Shown here one piece after another: positions 47,190-59,100 of a DNA stretch of 64,000 nt. The notes under the pieces are model-generated. The model saw only the letters and a list, made by a program, of their open reading frames with translations, was not told where the DNA came from and ran no database searches. Source of the stretch: Artemia franciscana. Its lineage: Eukaryota; Arthropoda; Branchiopoda; Anostraca; Artemiidae. The stretch is taken from contig NC_088881.1 of NCBI RefSeq assembly GCF_032884065.1, forward strand, positions 9,017,008 through 9,081,007. Direction: 5' to 3'. Each line of letters starts with the position of its first letter. Positions within the stretch are counted from its first letter, which is position 1. The position numbers were made by a program, and so were the translations under genes.

Positions 47190-50105
47190 ATATGATACAT
47201 TTAAATTAATTATGTTTTAGTTACCATAATTAATTATTATAGATTCAATGGTTTACTGTTAATAATATTTTTCGCACTTTCACAAGCGATAAATACTGAA
47301 TGTGCTCATTCATTTATCCAATAATAAATTATGGAATCCCGGGATCCTTCAGAATATTTTTTTTATAAAGCTAAAAAATGCAAAAAAAAATTTTTAATCC
47401 TTTCCGAAAAAGTTCCATTTTATAAGAATAAAGCTAAAATGCAAAAAAAAAAAAAAACAACGAAAAAACCTATGTAGCCTGCCTAATATTTATATAGAGT
47501 TAGGTTGGGCGTTATTTAATATTCTTTAGTCAATTTGATAATTAAAAACTAATTAAAGCTACCTGTCTATATTATAAATTTGACACCAATCCAAATATGT
47601 ATTTGAATTTTCAGTAACAATTCAAAGTGTGAATTTTGTCGTAAAATCATCGCCTTTTATTAAAAACAAAAATAATTGCTTTTTAAGTGCAACTTAGATA
47701 CCTAGTAACGGTATTCGCATATATATAAATAATTCATTGTAGACAATTAGAAATGGTATAACTTTAGAAAAGAAAAGATAGATTGTTTTTATTTAATTTA
47801 GTTTGATTTAAGAATTTGACAACTTTGAATAAGAAGATAAATAAAAAAAATCAGCTTCATTTAATTTATAGATCTGTTATATATTACATAATGTAGCATA
47901 TATGTTACGACTCTAATTTTTGTTACATTAAATATTATATAAATACATTTTACATTTAATTTATTAATAGTATGAAGCTAAATTATGTATATTGCACGTA
48001 TATATTTATGTTTAATACCATTTAATTTAATAAAACTACAAAACTTTAGCTATGGAGAGGAAAGCTGAAAATTTCTAGTTATTCTAGTTTTCTTTTATTC
48101 TCTATTTATTCTAGTCATTTATTTTTTTCTAGTTATTATTTCTAGTTATCTAGTTATTATATTATTTCTAGTTATTCTTTTTTTTATAAAAAAAAGCGCA
48201 CTTCTAAGAATTATTCGCATAAAAAAACTTGAGTAAGGAAATGAAAACCAAAAAACGTTTTAAGTTCTTTTTCGTTTCTAATTTATAGATTCTTTTTAAA
48301 ATACGAAACAATGGCAACTGGAAAGTACTCCTCTAATTTACCAATTTTCTTAAATAGAAAATTGATGGAACTAAAAAGTTAATAAAAATTGCTCATAAAT
48401 TAATAAAAATTAATAGAACTAAAAAAAGGAAAGCTAGAACTGTTTCTAACTTAAATTATGAAGATATGACTGGTAGGGTATATAGAAACAACGGGATTTA
48501 GGGTGTAAAACTCAGAAAATTTACAAGAAATAAAACCCTGGGTATAATGTTACACACAAAATTCGCATGACAAAATTAAGAATTGAAATATGATTATAAC
48601 ACCCTTGCATGATATATAAAAAAAAACACATTATGAATAGGATACCGTAAAAGCAAAGAACTAATCAAAACATAAAATTAATTAGTTTAAAATCTGAAAA
48701 GACAAAGATATAAAAATTAGAATGGACGGGGAGTAAGAAACTAAAGCCTTTACGTATAATAGTGCAGTTTACAAACAAAACAAAGATTCTATAAAAGAAA
48801 ATATGGCGGTCCGCCAGTTTTAGCCTGCACAAAATGCACTCCTGGTTGTAAAGAGTTCACTCTCTTCTGCACCCTGTACAACCTGAGTCATACATAGCGG
48901 ATAAATCCGGGTTTCCCCCAAGGTAATGCAGTCATTATATAACTAGCAAGAGATCCTACTGGACCAGGGGTAGCAATTCACAAAAATGTTGAGGCACTTG
49001 TTTTAAAACCAAAAAGGTATCTTTCAAAATCCAGGTATGCCCCCCTTCCCCCACCAAATAAATATTTTTCAAAATTTAGGGTGTGTATTTTATATTTCAA
49101 GATATAAAAACCGCATTTTTCATAATTGTTCTTCAGTTTTTCCTTGAGAAGGCCACTCCTTACAAGCTGTAAAAACCTTGAATTTTTCTGGGATAGGGGT
49201 GCCCAAAGGTTCCTCTGTGAATACAAGCTTAGACTATATTACCTGCTTTTAAACGTCTATATTTATTTTACAGGGCTCCATAGTCAAAATGTATCTTCAC
49301 TGCAGAAGAGTTTATTTGATTTTTTTTTACTATATTCTATGATCACGGTTCCCAGAGAGGGATCTCAGGGAGGGGAGCTGCGCAGCAACCCTCCCCTGTG
49401 TGTCCGTATAGAACCAACTCAGCTGTAACTGATTGATCTTTTTGTAGTGTCCAATCTCTTTCGAAATGAATTGGTTATAATACATAAAACTCCACACAAA
49501 ACTGTTCTTGGATACAGGCGGTATACTACTGAGATGGGTCCTTAGTAGTTGTACAATATGTTGAATGAATATAGAATATTGACTTTATTTACTGTACGAA
49601 TAATGTCAATTCCCATTGTTATATCCCTAGATATCCTTCTATGTAAAAATTTGGGGATACAAAAATGGAACATATCCTGACATGAAAAACTCTTTTAATG
49701 GCATGAAAAGTCCTATGACATGAAAACAAGATGACGGAAGAGGACTTTTCAACCAAAACATCTTTTATAGAATCTTTGTCATAACTAATATTAAAACTTT
49801 TAAATGTAGTAATTTTTTCACAAGTTGCGTCACATCTATCTACCTGGGAAAAAATACGCCGTTTCTTTACTAAAATACTTCGATACTTATAAACTCAATA
49901 TTCCAGTCTTTCATGTACATTTGATATGCGAACCAACTTGTAGTCGCTAGTGTGAACAAACCATGAATCAGTCCAATCTAAATTTTTTATAGTGACGAAT
50001 TTAGAGTTAATTGATCCACAGGTGTGACTATATTCTGGTTCACGCATAAAATAGAGGAAAATAATTACATCAATGGTACAGTACCTGAGCTTCTTAAGCA
50101 ATGTA
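47190..50105. other. AT-rich DNA, no recognised features
   Basis: Long AT-rich stretch with short ORFs only. It would be intronic if the 47157 exon is real. Confidence 0.5.
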
Positions 50106-50107
50106 AG

Positions 50108-50400
50108 GGAGGGATTGCCGAAGGACGTCCAAATTGTCGAAGGAAAATGTCAAAATTGACGAAGGATAGGATATCCATAAGGAAAGTATTGCCGAAAGAT
50201 AACCTAACTGTCTAACGAAAATCTCCAAATTTCCAAAGGAAATAATATCTTTTCCAGAGGAAAGGATTAAATTGTCAAAGAACAATTTAAAATTGCCAAA
50301 GGAAAGGATATCAAAGTTGCCGATGGAAAGAACAAACTACCGAAATGAAAGGATGGCCGAAAACTCTCCTAATTGTTGAAGGAAAGGACTGTCAATATCA
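50108..50400. repeat. Degenerate 21-22-bp repeat, AATTGCCGAAGGAAAGGAT type
   Basis: About thirteen diverged units around ATTGCCGAAGGAAAGGATAT, for example ATTGTCGAAGGAAAATGTCA, ATTGACGAAGGATAGGATAT, ATTGCCAAAGGAAAGGATAT and TTGTTGAAGGAAAGGACTGT. This is an old minisatellite, now eroded. Confidence 0.75.
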
Positions 50401-51365
50401 ACAACCTTTTTGTAATTCTAAACAGTTATCTTAAGGCTATTCAGGACATTACCAATGATATAAACTTAACAAATTAAGGATAGATAATTCAACTTATGCA
50501 AAAGATGAATAAAACTGAAAATACACAAGATTCAGAATACAAAAATATGTAGTATTGACAAAATACAAATAAATAAATAAAACGACTAAATAAAACCACT
50601 GGGATTAAAAAAAAGGACTAATGAGAATACTTCATTTAGGATACTATTTAAACATTTTCTTTCAGTGGCATCTCTACAGCAATAAAAGAAGGATACAAAA
50701 ATGAAATGCAGAGTGACGTCAAATCTGAGGCGTTTCACATAAAAGGGCATAAGTCCACTTTTCCTAATTTTACGAGAGAGCAAAATGAAAATGAAAACGC
50801 ACAATGAAAGAATCTTTCTCACAAATCAGAATTTAAGAAACTTGAAACTTTCAAGATGGATTCCTATTTAACTTTTCTTTGGAATTCGCTGAAAATATCA
50901 GAAGTGCTTAATTGTTCATTAATTAGAAGATAAATAACTTTGCCCTTTTAGAATACTTCATAACTCGTTTAGAATTAAAGAGAAGCTCATTTTGAATAGA
51001 CCAATCAATGGATCTCTTCGAGCAATTTCAAACCAAACACTTAACTAATTTCGGGAAAAAAAAAATGGACTTGGGCCCTTTTTGCAAAAAGCCACGGAAA
51101 TTAACTAGTGGAAATATAACAGATAATATGCAAAAACTCTTTCTAAAAGGAACTTAGCAAGGACCACTATACTAGCATAAACACTAAGTAAGAGGGCTTT
51201 TAATTTGCCCCCCCCCCACAAAACATATATATATCTTTTATTTCCCCTATAGTTTGCATATAATGGATTTATTTCAAAGTAGCCCCTCCCAAAATGAATT
51301 TCTATATATGTGCCTTTCACTTACTGTAGTCAGTGCAATGATTACACACTAACAAAGCTTAAGGC
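50400..51365. other. Intergenic DNA, nothing recognised
   Basis: AT-rich, with a C9 tract near 51210. No gene signal. Confidence 0.4.
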
Positions 51366-51368
51366 TTT

Positions 51369-51677
51369 ATGTTAAGTTCTGCTTCTTTGTTTTCGGATCC
51401 ATTTCTTGCTAGGTCCGATTTTCACACGTATGATACCCCACAAAGGGATGTTCTTCATGCTCCTCATAATACCCGAGCAAAATATTTTCTTATTTATAAG
51501 AGGCTTAAAGCTTGGAATAATTTACAAATACATAATTTAAATTATATAAACAATTTAGAAATAAACAACAACTCTATTAATTTGGCCCATTTTAAGAAAA
51601 ACAAATATTCATTGTATTCAAATCATGAGTTTTGTTGGGTTTCTTGGAGACTTATTAGTTGTTCTTTTTATGATTAA
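51369..51677 (+). pseudogene. LINE reverse-transcriptase ORF C-terminal fragment
   Basis: A 102-residue frame reads DFHTYDTPQRDVLHAPHNTR, then YFLIYKRLKAWNNLQIHNLN and later LAHFKKNKYSLY. HTYDTRQRD--H-P plus a W-NL segment and SL-FKK is the usual ending of CR1/Jockey-clade ORF2 proteins. No upstream reverse transcriptase is present, so it is 5' truncated. Confidence 0.55.
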
Positions 51678-51679
51678 GA

Positions 51680-52358
51680 TTCGTATCTGAACTACAATAA
51701 GGAGCCATTTCTCGTTCTCTCTTTTTTTATTATGATAATTAAGTGCCCAATGTCCCAGGGCAAGCGCCCCTTGCCCCATGGACAATCTCTGCTTTTCACG
51801 TGGTTTATTAATTAAGTTGTGTTTGATTTAAACAAAGGATTCCACAACAATAACGGCAACTTAGAATTTTAAGTTATATAAGTTTATGTACGGTTATGCA
51901 AAAAAATTAACATAGCAGTAACGAAATCGAATTTCTGTATAAGCAATTGATAAATTTCGAAAGTAAATTTATAAATTTTTCCTATTTTCAAGCTTCATCA
52001 GGGCTTAAACCTCCAATTCCCTTTTTTTAATTTTTGAATAGTTTACTTATGATTGTGATCATATTTAACGATGAATATGATGCTTTTGTGGATTTTTACA
52101 TCAGCCTAGTGTAAAAGGACTTGTTTAAGTCTGGACGGTTATACTTAGCGCAACGTAACCACTTTGCATTGAAAATTATGTATGTAGTGTGAAAGCCGCT
52201 TAACTGTTTGTTGGTAATTTTATTACAGATTGAGGATTTATTTTCTTTTTCTCTTATGGAACAAGTTAGGGATAAAAAATTAAGAAAATAAACTTGCTTA
52301 ACGAAATAAAAAGACTGAAAAGCGGCAAACCTTTAGTGAGACAGGGAACCTTGCATGA

Positions 52359-52360
<2 letters not shown>
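51680..52360. other. Possible LINE 3' region ending in a long A tract
   Basis: Non-coding DNA between the LINE fragment and a run of about 53 A at 52361-52413. The A tract could be the LINE tail, though a separate simple repeat is equally possible. Confidence 0.4.

Positions 52361-52413
<53 letters not shown>
52361..52413. repeat. Poly(A) tract
   Basis: An uninterrupted run of about 53 A. The lysine-rich frame across it is an artefact. Confidence 0.95.
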
Positions 52414-52414
<1 letters not shown>

Positions 52415-52419
52415 AAAAA

Positions 52420-53525
52420 AACAATAAACTCTTTAATAAATACAGTAATGATTATTTTTTCTTTTTTGCGAGGTTCATTACCTTATTAAAAGTTTTGCCC
52501 GTTCTATAATTATTTCATTTCCGTAGAAAACAATTTCTTTTCCAAACAAAATCCCTAATATTTTGACTCACTTTTATCAAAAAAGTCAACAAAGTTTTGG
52601 TAACACCCTACCCGACACATGCAAAAAGATGACAAGTGAAATAATAAATCTTAAACACAAAAACTTCAAAAATATAGACAAATGCACAAATGAAATCAAA
52701 GAACTTAAAAAAAAAGAGAAAAATATTGGGAGCAACGAAGAGTAAGAAATAAAGCTCATACAATTAAACAGGGCCCCCAACCATTTTTCCACGTCCACAG
52801 CCCATTGAGACATAATCACGCGACCTTTTTATTATTTTTAATCTAATTTTACTTAAGACAAGTTTATGAGACATGACTATATTAGTACTATAGTACTATA
52901 TTAGTACTATATCAAATACTATATTAGGTAACTGAAAAGAAATCAAGCTAACCACATAAATATTTTCTTGAATCTCCCGGGCGCATGTGCGTTGGTTTGG
53001 TTGGTATGCGTTGGTTGCTAAATAGGATAAATTAAAATAAAAACAGAGTGGAGGTGCCTATTCTACTCAAACTCTTGAAAATGATTAATTGTTGAGTTAA
53101 AAACTTTAGAGAATTATAACTGCTTTCATATGGCGGTTAATCAGAAAACCAATCTATCAATTCCATAAGTGTGAATAAAAAATACAGAAAAAAAATGAAT
53201 ACTAGAGAATTAAAACTAAACAAAATGCTAAGTGTCAAGAATCGATGAGGATTAGCCCTACTCCCCCATATTACGCCCAGATGTAAAAGTATATCAAAGT
53301 ATATTCAAAAAGTAAATTCAAAACCAGAAGCCTTCCACCCTGAATATGACCTTTCCTCCCCGTAGTTTCACTGGATCTTCTATGAAGTTCATCTAAAACG
53401 CTGATAAAATTCACAGTAGAATAAAAAGAGAACTCGGAATACAAAGCATAATTTAAGGAAAATGATAAGTAAGTTTTCCCACATAAAGAGTAGAAATCAC
53501 AAGAGATCCCCTAGAAAAAGGGAAA
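52420..53525. other. Intergenic DNA, nothing recognised
   Basis: AT-rich, with short frames only and a short TAGTACTATAT repeat near 52882-52915. Confidence 0.45.
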
Positions 53526-53530
53526 AATCT

Positions 53531-53754
53531 TTAGGATTCCCGCTTAAGCCGCTTAGGACGAGAAACAGCAGAAGAGCCATCTGCAAATACCTCTCCAAAT
53601 TTATGTTTCTTTCCCACTTGGGACTGCGCAGTCAAGAGAAGAGAAATGGCGTGCGTGTTCATTTTATCAGCCAACAGCAAATCCCTGAGGTCACTCATTT
53701 TCTGACTTCTGAATTCAACAGAATTATCTTCATTTTTAACTCCTTCATCCCCAT
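53531..53754 (-). CDS. Terminal exon of an unrecognised gene
   Basis: On the minus strand an acceptor TTTCTTTTTTGTCTAG ends at 53755. The exon then reads DGDEGVKNEDNSVEFRSQKM, DLRDLLLADKMNTHAISLLL, AQSQVGKKHKFGEVFAD and ends SRPKRLKRES before TAA at 53533-53531. The exon enters in phase 1. The clean acceptor, 74 open codons, mixed helical text and basic nuclear-signal-like PKRLKR end suggest a real nuclear protein. Upstream exons should lie at higher coordinates and were not found. No family is assigned. Confidence 0.5.
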
Positions 53755-53883
53755 CTAGACAAAAAAGAAATATAAAATTAGAAATAGCGGTAATTGTTTT
53801 CTTTCATGCTCATATTCATCATACTCATACTCATATCATACTCATGTTTTACGGGTTGGCAATTCATTCCAGATGAGTCAATG

Positions 53884-54261
53884 TCAGCATTTGCTGACAA
53901 TGTCACATTTGCACCAAACTTTGCTGTGTGTATTAAAATCACCTGTTATGATCAGTCCTTCATTAGCAGGAATTTCTTTTGACAACTCATTAATAGTGCA
54001 TACAATTTCAATGTTGTTGCCATTTGCATTGTATACATTTATAATGTTGATAGTTGATCCATCTTGTTGAAGTACCCTGCAGCCATTCCAGAGGCGCCAT
54101 TTGGGGGGTGGGGTCAGGGATGGGCAAATGCCCACCCCAGATTTTTCCAGGGGCCTAAGTTTCCACCACAAAGGGCCCTTTGCTTGCCGTAATAATCCAT
54201 TATGTCCAACATAATCCATTCTGTCCAATTGATTTGAAATTACTACACGCCTATTAACCAA
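53884..54261 (-). pseudogene. LINE endonuclease domain fragment
   Basis: The minus-strand frame contains INIINVYNANGNNIEIVCTI, then NEGLIITGDFNTHSKVW. IINVY and GDFN-H are the motifs of the apurinic-type endonuclease of non-LTR retrotransposons. It is a fragment without a reverse transcriptase. Confidence 0.7.
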
Positions 54262-54290
54262 AGAGCGTAATTACTTGACGACCCTTGGGG

Positions 54291-54390
54291 NNNNNNNNNN
54301 NNNNNNNNNNNNNNNNNNNNNNNNNNNNNNNNNNNNNNNNNNNNNNNNNNNNNNNNNNNNNNNNNNNNNNNNNNNNNNNNNNNNNNNNNN
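54291..54390. other. 100-N scaffold gap
   Basis: Exactly 100 N. Confidence 1.
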
Positions 54391-54585
54391 TAAAGGGATA
54401 GGGAACTGCCATTTTCTGCCGTTTACTGAAAATTTTGGCCCAAATGGTAATTTCTTTTTATAAAGAAAACACTGAAAAAATTGGCAAATTATACAAAATA
54501 TGGGGAATTCTCGAAAAATTCAGAATTTAGAAAAAATCTGAAATGTCAAACTTTCACATTTCATGCTCAAATTTTTTTCAAATTT

Positions 54586-54744
54586 CTCTGAAAGATCCTT
54601 TGACCCTTTCTCCATCCCTGTATCTAGATATACTATATTGCTTAAATTGAGACTATAGAACCCTTTTTAGTATTTACAGTATTTTCGAAATTAAATATTC
54701 TTGTGTTAAACCATTTTTTTCTGAATTAACCATTTTTATCAGTA
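54586..54744. repeat. Direct repeat, copy 1 (158 bp)
   Basis: CTCTGAAAGATCCTTTGACC to ATTTTTATCAGTA. It repeats at 56501-56658, 1915 bp away, with a few per cent difference. Confidence 0.9.
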
Positions 54745-54950
54745 AAGGGGTTGTCCCCTCCTCAACACCTCGCTCTTTACGCTAAAGCTTTTTTATGGTT
54801 TTAAAAATTAGAGTTGTGACAAAGAGTCAAACTTTAGCGTAAAGAGTGTGGTGCTGAGGAAGGGACAATCCCTTTACTATACGGAATAATTTCTGTTCGT
54901 TTTAAGTTTTAATGTCGCTCCTTACTTTCAGTTAAAAAAAATTTTTTTTC
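54744..54950. repeat. Foldback repeat, left arm shortened
   Basis: Arms GGGGTTGTCCCCTCCTCAAC with CTCGCTCTTTACGCTAAAGC, mirrored by CTTTAGCGTAAAGAGTGTGG and AAGGGACAATCCC. The right end continues AAGTTTTAATGTCGCTCCTT. It is the same foldback as at 10962 and 59800, but the outer left arm is missing, at the junction with the 158-bp repeat. Confidence 0.8.
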
Positions 54951-56500
54951 ATTTAATACTTGACTGAATCGCTCCTGAACAATCCGAGTTGTTAGTCCCT
55001 TTGTGTAATTTATGCATTCTCACACGCTCCGATTACAGCTGGATCTAGTCTTTTGAGGGGAATTTTTGACTTCGGAACACAAATATGTAAAGTATTTGAA
55101 GAGACTGCTGGCCAGGAAGTATATAGAAATAAGTTTCTGATTGTGGAATAGAAATTTTTTTACTACCCCACAACAACAGTGTCAAGTATAGCAATCTAGA
55201 ATGCAAACTCGAAACAGGTTTTATAATTATTTTGGAATTATTTAATTGTCAACAATTCAAATAATTTTCGGCTTCAAGATTTGATTAGATCAAAATATTC
55301 ACCAGATTTTTATTTATTTCTGTTGACATGAACACCGTTAAAATCACTAATTCAGGAACGTCAGGCAAACTCCAAATGTTTAACATGGGAGGTATAGGAA
55401 GATTCTTTGAGAGTACGTCCTGCCTTACCTGTCTAAGACCATAGGTAGGCGTGACTTGCTAAAAGATGGCAAACAAATAGTAGTCCAATAAGAGGGACAC
55501 ACATACTCCTGCCATTTTACCTGCGCCAAATTAACCAAACACTCGGGAAACTATAGGTTCTATCACTATCTTAGCTCTATGACTATCTACCTTGGTTCTA
55601 CTGCTATAGTAATGACGCATGGAAGGATAACAGATACACATATCTATTAACAAATGAACTAACATCATTTTAATACAATCCTATTAAGGGGGGGATTAAT
55701 GCCAGGTTTGCTTCTTACTCAGTTGGACCATATGTCTAAGCTTTCTCCTGGTCATGACTTGATGCCCACAGCTATTTCATTTTGACTCAAAATTCCGTTG
55801 ATTTTTGAATTAAAATTCCCATAAAGTTTCATCCCGATCTCTCCACTCTAAGTGTTTTCCAAGATTTCCTGTTTCCAAGATATCTGTTTCCCCCCTCCAA
55901 CCTCCTATGTCTCTGGATCCAGTTCGAATTGAAAATGGAGCATCTGAAACATAAGATATTTCTATGTATCAAGTTTCATTAAGATCCGATCACTCATTCT
56001 TAAGATAAAAATACCTCAATTTTCATGTTTTCTAAGATTTCCGGTTTCCCCCTCCAACTTCCCCCAATGTCATCGGATATGGCCGGGATTTAAAGTGACA
56101 GCTCTGAAGCACAGGATTTTTCCAAATATGAAATTTCATTAAAATGTGATCGCCCGTTCGAAAGTAACAAATACCTCATTTTTTTCTAATTTTTCTGGAT
56201 TACCCCCCCCCCCCTCACCAACTCCCCCAAAGAGTTTGGATCCAGTCCGGTTATGTCAGTCACGTATTTTGGAACTGTGCTTACTCTTCCCACCGAGTTT
56301 CATCCTGATCTCTCCTCTCTAAGTCTTTTCCAAGATTTCCGGTCCTCCCCCCCAACTGCTCCCAATGACACTGGACCCGGTCAGGATTTAAAATAAAAGA
56401 TCTGAGTTACGAGTTCCTTCTAAATATTAAATTTCATTAAGATCCGATCACTCCTTCGTAAGTTAAAAATAACTCGGAAATTTGAAAATTTTTCCAATTT
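54951..56500. repeat. Pyrimidine-rich dispersed repeat with internal ~190-bp units
   Basis: The first 700 bp is unique-looking. From about 55790 a unit recurs roughly every 190-240 bp: TTTCATTAAGATCCGATCAC, TAAAAATACCTCA, TTCTAAGATTTCCGGTTTCC, CCCCTCCAACT-CCCCAATG and a GGATCCAGTC-like end. The general form resembles non-coding tandem parts of dispersed arthropod repeats. No coding signal. Confidence 0.55.
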
Positions 56501-56658
56501 CTCTGAAAGATCCTTTGACCCTTTCTCCATCCTTGTATCTAGATATGCTATATTGCTTAAATTGAGACTATAGAACCCTTTTCAGTATTTACCTAATTTT
56601 TGAAATTAAATATTATTGTGTTAAACTACTTTTTGTGAAATAACCATTTTTATCAGTA
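56501..56658. repeat. Direct repeat, copy 2 (158 bp)
   Basis: Partner of 54586-54744, with small differences such as TATGCTATATT for TATACTATATT. Confidence 0.9.
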
Positions 56659-56659
56659 C

Positions 56660-57525
56660 TATTTGAACAATCTGAGGAATTCAAATACAGTTGGTTATCT
56701 GTCAGGTAGTGTTGTTTGTTCTAAAAAGCAAACAAATGTTCTATTTATTGATTTAAAAAATAAAAACTTGCTTGTTTTCCTTTCACTTAGACAATTACAT
56801 AAGTTTATTTACTGGCAGGCTATCCTTTTTAATTCAACTAAATTTATTACAAACAAAAATAAACATCAATTAAATTATTATTTTAGACTCCCAAATTACT
56901 GTTATAAATTAAATTACTATAAATATAAATTAAATTAATAGACTCCCAAAAAAGTAACAGAAAGACATGTTGTGTGGTGCTGGAATACAAAAAATTGTAA
57001 ACAAATGAATCATAAACTAAAAAAAGTAGAAAACACAGAAAAAAAATTGTCCGATCTCCCATCAGACCATTCTATAATAATAAAATAATAAAAAAGGAAA
57101 AAAAAAACAACTATAAACCCCTACCTAACAAATACCTCTTTAACTTAATTCAAAACGTCTTTATCTGCTCAGCTGCCTGTATGTTTTTCAGAACTAAGTC
57201 CCACACAGGACCTGGATAGGGACTAGACCTAGATAGGACACAGAGAAACAAGACCAGGTTCTACATTTATACAGGAAATCTATATTAATGAAGTTCGTAC
57301 ATTAAACTGTAATATACGGAATTACGGCTCGATTTTCGTTACATAAATAGGCTAATAAAATTGGGAGGCAGATTTAGTTGTTCCCCACGAATCTCTCCAG
57401 TCTGTTAGTTGAAAGTTTGATGTGCCGTCGATGGCTGTTTTCTGCAAGTAAACACTTGCCTCATTCTCAAAACAAATTTACCTCATTTTCTTGAGCTTTT
57501 TCGTATTGTACCTCCTATTGCTTAG
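56660..57525. other. AT-rich DNA, nothing recognised
   Basis: Contains a short TAAATTATTA-rich stretch and A tracts near 57080-57110. No supported gene. Confidence 0.45.
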
Positions 57526-57527
57526 CT

Positions 57528-58305
57528 AGCAAGACAGACACGAAAGCACACAGCTTGGTCCAATTATCTTAAGGCTGGCAACCCGAGAGCATAGTACTTG
57601 AAGAACAGCTTCATCCACCGTTGCACTTCAATCTGGAATGATCTTCCCGTGGAAGTTATTCTCAAATTTAGCCAGCAAGACAGAGACGAAAGCACACAGC
57701 TTGGTCCAATTATCTTAAGGCTGGCAACCCGAGAGCATAGTACTTGAAGAACAGCTTCATCCACCGTTGCACTTCAATCTGGAATGATCTTCCCGTGGAA
57801 GTTATTCTCAAATTTAGCCAGCAAGACAGAGACGAAAGCACACAGCTTGGTCCAATTATCTTAAGGCTGGCAACCCGAGAGCATAGTACTTGAAGAACAG
57901 CTTCATCCACCGTTGCACTTCGATCTGGAATGATCTTCCCGTGGAAGTTATTCTCAAATTTAGCCAGCAAGACAGAGACGAAAGCACACAGCTTGGTCCA
58001 ATTATCTTAAGGCTGGCAACCCGAGAGCATAGTACTTGAAGAACAGCTTCATCCACCGTTGCACTTCGATCTGGAATGATCTTCCCGTGGAAGTTATTCT
58101 CAAATTTAGCCAGCAAGACAGAGACGAAAGCACACAGCTTGGTCCAATTATCTTAAGGCTGGCAACCCGAGAACATAGTACTTGAAGAACAGCTTCATCC
58201 ACCGTTGCAACTTCGATCTGGAATGATCTTCCCGAGGAAGTTATCCTCAAATTTTCTCTTTAGAATATTTTAAAAGAAGATTCAAAGCTCATCTAAAAAC
58301 CTAGA
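57528..58305 (+). repeat. Five 146-bp tandem copies of a LINE ORF2 end
   Basis: AGCAAGACAGA starts at 57528, 57674, 57820, 57966 and 58112, all 146 bp apart; the first four copies are nearly identical. In one + frame each unit reads YLKNSFIHRCTSIWNDLPVE, then VILKF, the WN-LP-EV motif found near the C-terminus of non-LTR retrotransposon ORF2. After the last unit SLEYFKRRFKAHLKT and a stop continue this theme. A LINE tail fragment has been amplified in tandem. Confidence 0.75.
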
Positions 58306-58309
58306 TAAA

Positions 58310-59100
58310 AGGCTAGCGGCAATCCAGGTATTTAATCATACATGGCGCCGTGAATTTAGGAATAAGAAAAATAGATTATTCTCCCCGACAATTCCCTCCC
58401 CACTGACAATTACCATTCGAGAAATTCCCCCACATGTAAGATTGAGCAGCCAAAGGGAAAGTATGACAAAATACAATAATGAAGAAAAAAAAGAGACCAT
58501 GGAAAAGAAATAAGTTATAGTACATAAAGTTGGGAAAGTTCATAGTGCAAAAAATCCTGTGGTATTTCATTATTTTTATATTTGTAATTTATTTTCGTTT
58601 TTTGGGGGCTGGTGGTTGAGTATTTTATAATGGGGTGAAATAAAGGTTACAGAAGTTAATTTGCTTGCTTATTTGAAATAAGGAGCGCTGTCAATCCTAA
58701 ATTTTCTTGGGTCTGAATTGGAGTCGGACCCAGGAACTAAACGATTTAATTTAAACTATTGAAATTAAATTAAAAAAAAATTTCGCCTTAAAGGTGTTTC
58801 AAGTGAGAAAATCTTCTTATGCTTGCCTAATTAACGCGTTCTTAATTGCAAGAGGTAAATTGGTATCATCCACTATAGATGTTGAAAAAACTAAAACACA
58901 TAAGATAAAAAAAATAGATTGTATAGGATGTTCTACAACATATATTCTGCCTCTATTTTGGAACATAAATATAATTTTTTTTCCGGAGGGGAGTTAGCCA
59001 GACACAGACGAGATGTAGAGAATAAACTTTGTGTATGAAAAAAAGAAGAAAAATAAGGGTTTCTGAAGAGATTGCTCAGTAAAAGGAATAACGTTTTCAA
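58310..59100. other. Intergenic DNA, nothing recognised
   Basis: AT-rich, with short frames only. Confidence 0.4.

Noticed and set aside
54586-56658. Reading the 158-bp direct repeats as terminal repeats of a retroelement
   Set aside because: No coding region, primer site or polypurine signal was seen between them, so only a direct repeat is claimed.
57528-58257. CRISPR-like look of evenly spaced repeats
   Set aside because: The units are contiguous 146-bp tandem copies without variable spacers, in a eukaryotic genome.
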